DNA of 64,000 nucleotides, taken from positions 1,418,481 through 1,482,480 of the forward strand of contig NZ_VUOC01000002.1 in assembly GCF_008386695.1 (NCBI RefSeq), in the 5' to 3' direction. Source of the stretch: Chitinophaga agrisoli (GTDB lineage Bacteria; Bacteroidota; Bacteroidia; Chitinophagales; Chitinophagaceae). Both the position numbers and the translations under genes were made by a program. Positions 60,797 through 64,000 of this stretch are shown piece after piece. Position 1 is the first letter of the stretch; each line of letters opens with the position of its first letter. The notes under the pieces were generated by a model. It made no database searches. It was not told where the DNA came from and saw nothing but the letters and a program-made list of their open reading frames with translations.

Positions 60797-62218
60797 ATGC
60801 TGGAACAGGTTACTAAAGTGCATGACGAGAGCCGCCAGGGTGAAGCATTCGCCCCGGAAAGCGCTGCTGACCAAACTTATCAAAAGAAATTCTATATAGA
60901 AAGCTATGGTTGCCAGATGAACTTCAACGATAGTGAGATCGTGGCTTCCATCCTGAACCAGGAAGGTTTTGGCGCTACCCGCAATTTTGAGGAGGCCGAC
61001 CTGGTGCTGCTGAATACCTGTTCCATCCGCGACAAGGCGGAGCAAACCGTACGTAAGCGTTTACAGGAGTTCCGTAAAATAAAACAAAGCAATCCTGGTT
61101 TACTGGTGGGCGTGCTGGGCTGTATGGCCGAGCGCCTGAAAGCCAAGTTGCTGGAAGAGGAGAAACTGGTGGATATGGTGGTAGGCCCGGATGCGTACCG
61201 CACCCTGCCAGCGCTGATAGAAGAAGCGGAAACCGGTCAGAAAGCGGTGAATGTACTATTGAGCCGGGAAGAGACCTATGCAGACATTAACCCTGTAAGA
61301 CTGGATAGCAATGGCGTAACCGCTTTTGTATCCATTATGCGGGGCTGTAATAATATGTGCACTTTTTGCGTGGTGCCCTTTACCCGCGGACGGGAACGCA
61401 GCCGCGATCCCTACTCCATTATACAGGAAGCGACAGACATGTTTAACAGGAATTACCGCGAGGTGACCCTGCTGGGCCAGAATGTGGACTCCTATTATTG
61501 GGTGGGCGTTTCGCCGGAGAACGGGCAGGAAGAGACCATCACCTTTGCCAGCCTGCTGGAAAAAGTAGCCCTTATCAGCCCCCTGCTGCGCGTGCGTTTC
61601 AGCACATCCCATCCCAAGGATATCACAGATGATGTACTGCATACCATGGCCAAGTATGAGAACATCTGCAACTACATTCACCTGCCGGTGCAAAGCGGCA
61701 GTACCCGGGTATTGCAGCTGATGAACCGTACGTATACCCGCGAATGGTATATGAAGAAGGTAGAGCGCATCCGCGAGCTCCTGCCGGACTGCGGCCTGTC
61801 TACCGATATTATCACCGGATTCTGCACGGAAACGGAGGAAGACCACCAGGATACGCTGAGCATGATGGAGTTTGCCCGCTACGACCTGGCCTATATGTTC
61901 TTCTACTCTGAGCGCCCCGGTACGCTGGCTGCACGCCGCTACCAGGATGATGTGCCGGAGGAAGTTAAAAAACGCCGGCTGTCCGAGGTGGTGGAATTAC
62001 ATCGCCGCCAGGCATTGGAGAGCATGCAAAAAGACCTGGGTAAGACGTTTAAGGTATTGATAGAGGGAACGTCAAAACGTTCGGAGCAGGACCTTTTTGG
62101 GCGTAATGACCAGAATAAGGTGATCGTTTTCCCCAGGGAGCACTATGAAAAAGGACAGTATGTGCAGGTAAAAGTAACAGATTGTACGGCGGCTACCTTA
62201 ATAGGAAAGGTAGTGTAG
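60797..62218 (+). CDS. miaB: tRNA-2-methylthio-N6-dimethylallyladenosine synthase
   Basis: A 473-aa radical-SAM methylthiotransferase that adds the 2-methylthio group to i6A37 of tRNAs. The N-terminal cluster ligands are Cys39, Cys75 and Cys109; the radical-SAM cluster is Cys184, Cys188, Cys191 in [22 protein letters not shown]-terminal TRAM domain (about 405-470) ends the protein. MiaB rather than MtaB/RimO is indicated by [14 protein letters not shown] and RGRERSRDP. It leads the common Bacteroidota order miaB - sigma-54 activator - lptE. Confidence 0.96.
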   Translation: MLEQVTKVHDESRQGEAFAPESAADQTYQKKFYIESYGCQMNFNDSEIVASILNQEGFGATRNFEEADLVLLNTCSIRDKAEQTVRKRLQEFRKIKQSNPGLLVGVLGCMAERLKAKLLEEEKLVDMVVGPDAYRTLPALIEEAETGQKAVNVLLSREETYADINPVRLDSNGVTAFVSIMRGCNNMCTFCVVPFTRGRERSRDPYSIIQEATDMFNRNYREVTLLGQNVDSYYWVGVSPENGQEETITFASLLEKVALISPLLRVRFSTSHPKDITDDVLHTMAKYENICNYIHLPVQSGSTRVLQLMNRTYTREWYMKKVERIRELLPDCGLSTDIITGFCTETEEDHQDTLSMMEFARYDLAYMFFYSERPGTLAARRYQDDVPEEVKKRRLSEVVELHRRQALESMQKDLGKTFKVLIEGTSKRSEQDLFGRNDQNKVIVFPREHYEKGQYVQVKVTDCTAATLIGKVV

Positions 62219-62257
62219 CCTGATGATATTTAAAACATTAAGCCGGAGGCAGCTGAT

Positions 62258-63499
62258 ATGGAAATACAGTCGATTAAGAACAGATTTGGCATTATCGGAA
62301 ACTCACCTGCATTGAACTATGCCCTGCAGGTGGCGGCACAGGTAGCCAACACAGACCTGACGGTAATGATCTTCGGAGAAAGCGGTGTAGGTAAGGAAGT
62401 ATTTTCCACCATCATCCATGCGTTAAGCGCCCGTAAACACAACCCTTTTATTGCAGTGAACTGCGGCGCGATCCCCGAGGGTACTATTGATTCAGAATTA
62501 TTTGGCCATGAAAAAGGCTCGTTTACCGGCGCGGTAGATAGCCGTAAAGGCTATTTTGAGACCGTGAACGGTGGCACCATCTTCCTGGACGAAATTGGGG
62601 AAATGCCCCTGGGCACGCAGGCGCGCCTGCTGCGCGTACTGGAGACCGGGGAGTTTATCCGCGTGGGCTCCTCCAAGGTACAGAAAACGGATGTACGCGT
62701 AATAGGCGCTACCAACCGTGACCTGCTGGAACAGACCCAGCATGGTAAATTCCGTGAGGACCTTTACTACCGTCTTAACACGGTGCCCATCCGGGTACCA
62801 TCCCTGAAAGACCGGAAAGAGGATATCCCTATGCTGTTCCGCAAGTTCTCTGTGGATTTTTCAGAACGTTACAAAACGCCTTCTATACAGTTGGAGGACG
62901 ATGCACGTAATATGTTGGTTAACTATCCCTGGCCGGGTAATGTGCGCGAGCTGAAGAATATGGCGGAGCAGATCTCTGTGCTGGCCCAGGATAAACTGGT
63001 AACGGCCCAGGAGCTGCAACGTTTCCTGCCATCGATCCCGCAAACCTCCCGCCTGCCTATGCTGGCGGCGCCTCAACAGGGCACGGGTGATTTTGCCAGC
63101 GAAAGGGACATCCTCTACAAGCTGTTCTTTGATATGAAAAAAGACGTAACAGAGTTGAAGAAGATGTTCTTTGACATTCTGCAGAATCCGAGCCTCGCCC
63201 ATGCGGCCCCCTATCACCAGGAAAGTAACCACGAACCGGTGCTGCATGGTTATTCCGGCGGAGAAACGGCCAATGTGCTGCCTCCCCCCTCTCAGCATCA
63301 GCATATCATCCTGCAGGATCATAAGATAGATCATCACGAAGAAGTGGAGGAAACGCTGTCTATTGCCGATAAGGAAAAAGAACTGATCGTAAAAGCGCTG
63401 AAAAAACATAAAGGAAAAAGAAAAGACGCCGCCCTTGACCTGGGGATCTCAGAAAGGACCTTATACCGCAAATTGAAGGAGTATAACATTGGCGATTAA
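62258..63499 (+). CDS. sigma-54-dependent transcriptional activator without receiver domain
   Basis: A 413-aa AAA+ activator of sigma-54 RNA polymerase. Walker A is GESGVGKE (about residues 40-47), the sigma-54-contacting loop is GSFTGA (about 88-93, Ser in place of Ala), and Walker B is GTIFLDEIGE. The C-terminus has a Fis-type helix-turn-helix (KGKRKDAALDLGISERTLYRKLKEY, about 385-410). There is no N-terminal receiver or sensor, so it is not a classic response regulator. An unusually clear GGAGG lies 8 bases before the ATG at 62258, rare in this window. It is 39 bases from miaB. Confidence 0.93.
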   Translation: MEIQSIKNRFGIIGNSPALNYALQVAAQVANTDLTVMIFGESGVGKEVFSTIIHALSARKHNPFIAVNCGAIPEGTIDSELFGHEKGSFTGAVDSRKGYFETVNGGTIFLDEIGEMPLGTQARLLRVLETGEFIRVGSSKVQKTDVRVIGATNRDLLEQTQHGKFREDLYYRLNTVPIRVPSLKDRKEDIPMLFRKFSVDFSERYKTPSIQLEDDARNMLVNYPWPGNVRELKNMAEQISVLAQDKLVTAQELQRFLPSIPQTSRLPMLAAPQQGTGDFASERDILYKLFFDMKKDVTELKKMFFDILQNPSLAHAAPYHQESNHEPVLHGYSGGETANVLPPPSQHQHIILQDHKIDHHEEVEETLSIADKEKELIVKALKKHKGKRKDAALDLGISERTLYRKLKEYNIGD

Positions 63500-63501
63500 T
63501 T

Positions 63502-63509
63502 TACCTTTG
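63502..63509 (+). promoter_or_regulatory. -7 box upstream of lptE
   Basis: TACCTTTG begins 2 bases after the stop of the sigma-54 activator, 39 bases before the lptE start, so lptE may also be transcribed on its own. Confidence 0.5.
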
Positions 63510-63548
63510 TAGCCACCATTAATTTATTCATTACTCATTTTACGCATA

Positions 63549-64000
63549 ATGCTCAGACTACTGAAAGGAACTGTGGCGGCCGTATTGCTGTTATCGCTGG
63601 CCGGCTGTTCCATTAAATACTCCACTACGGGCGCCAGTATTGACCAGGGCGCCAAGACGGTGAATGTGCGTTTTGTGGAGAACCGGGCGCCTATCACCAA
63701 CCCTACCCTAAGCCAGAAGGTAACGGAGAAGATCCGTTTGAAGATACAGTCACAAACCAAACTTACCCAGGTGAATGAAGAGGGCGCGGACTATGAGTTC
63801 CGGGCTACCATCACCGGTTATAATTTCTCCAACGCCGCGGTGACCAATGTGGACCAGGCGGCTACTTCCCGTTTGACGGTGACCATTAATGTAGTGTTCA
63901 TTAAGCGGGTAGGCGACAAAAAGGGCTGGACCCAACCCTTTTCCCAGTCTGCCGACTTTGCTGCCAACCAGCTGCCTAGCCAGGTGGAGAACCGTTTGTT
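63549..64000 (+). CDS. lptE: LPS assembly lipoprotein LptE, 3' end missing
   Basis: The first 150 codons of a lipoprotein, cut by the window edge. The signal peptide ends in lipobox LAGC (Cys20), followed by SIKYSTTGASIDQGAKTVNVRFVENRAP and an LTQVNEEGADYEFRATITGY repeat of the LptE/DUF4136-like fold. In the outer membrane LptE sits inside the LptD barrel and helps place lipopolysaccharide. The position after miaB and the sigma-54 activator is the usual one for this group. Confidence 0.85.
   Translation, partial: MLRLLKGTVAAVLLLSLAGCSIKYSTTGASIDQGAKTVNVRFVENRAPITNPTLSQKVTEKIRLKIQSQTKLTQVNEEGADYEFRATITGYNFSNAAVTNVDQAATSRLTVTINVVFIKRVGDKKGWTQPFSQSADFAANQLPSQVENRL

Overview
The window is chromosomal DNA from a member of the Bacteroidota, most likely a Chitinophagaceae/Chitinophaga-like bacterium (taxon inferred, not searched). 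The signs are promoters carrying the Bacteroidota -7 box TAnnTTTG in front of many genes, almost no Shine-Dalgarno sequences, several large TonB-dependent or outer-membrane beta-barrel proteins with a carboxypeptidase-regulatory N-domain, a propeller/Y_Y_Y sensor kinase, DUF2911 and DUF885 proteins, and the order miaB - sigma-54 activator - lptE. About 58 protein genes and three tRNAs (Pro-CGG, His-GTG, Gly-CCC) are supported. I see no insertion sequence, prophage, rRNA or CRISPR array.

Layout. 1-5.4 kb is an accessory, small-molecule/redox-looking block: AraC regulator; DUF417 membrane protein, AhpD-like protein and a crotonase resembling 6-oxocamphor hydrolase; then two short-chain dehydrogenases divergent from an HxlR regulator. 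It ends at the 3' side of tRNA-Pro. 5.6-6.8 kb holds five 11-bp tandem repeats in front of an unrecognised 266-aa gene. 6.9-11 kb is a response regulator/histidine kinase/TonB receptor operon, followed by a hybrid kinase and bioA. 14-19 kb (minus) carries DUF2911, two SRPBCC proteins, an ABC-2 permease without a local ATPase, and SppA. 19-26 kb carries folK, a deoxynucleoside kinase, a HI0933-type flavoprotein, an 819-aa macroglobulin-like/TonB-plug protein, a 5'-deoxyribonucleotidase and a lipase. 26.5-31.6 kb is an ECF sigma factor operon with a membrane anti-sigma candidate and two Spy/CpxP-like proteins, downstream of a 986-aa outer-membrane protein. 32-40 kb is mixed: a conserved unknown, AraC, GNAT, DUF885 peptidase, three unrecognised small genes, an SDR and a stand-alone degenerate ThDP domain. 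40.3-44 kb is a propeller-type sensor kinase/NarL regulator pair. 45-48 kb has a membrane-anchored alpha/beta hydrolase and a small Cys-rich secreted protein. 48-54.6 kb has tRNA-His, DUF445 and two tandem paralogous outer-membrane proteins. 54.6-64 kb is mostly housekeeping: pcm, phosphosugar mutase, a phosphoribosyltransferase, an HdrC/HdrB-like Fe-S pair, tRNA-Gly, miaB, a sigma-54 activator and the start of lptE.

The least explained structure is between genes. At least eight intergenic gaps contain hairpins or arrays built from short repeated words, and neighbouring gaps use the same word: TGTGCTAAT at 14.1, 17.2 and 19.6 kb; ATTCGTAATT at both ends of the flavoprotein gene (20.6-20.8 and 22.0 kb); TTAGYCGTTAGCCATTAG at 24.7 and 28.5 kb. 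The longest is a perfect 31-bp inverted repeat behind folK. They look like a locally spreading palindromic repeat class, some members of which may act as terminators. Two other gaps (20.49-20.62 and 33.37-33.52 kb) have a promoter-like box next to non-coding sequence and are candidates for unannotated RNAs.
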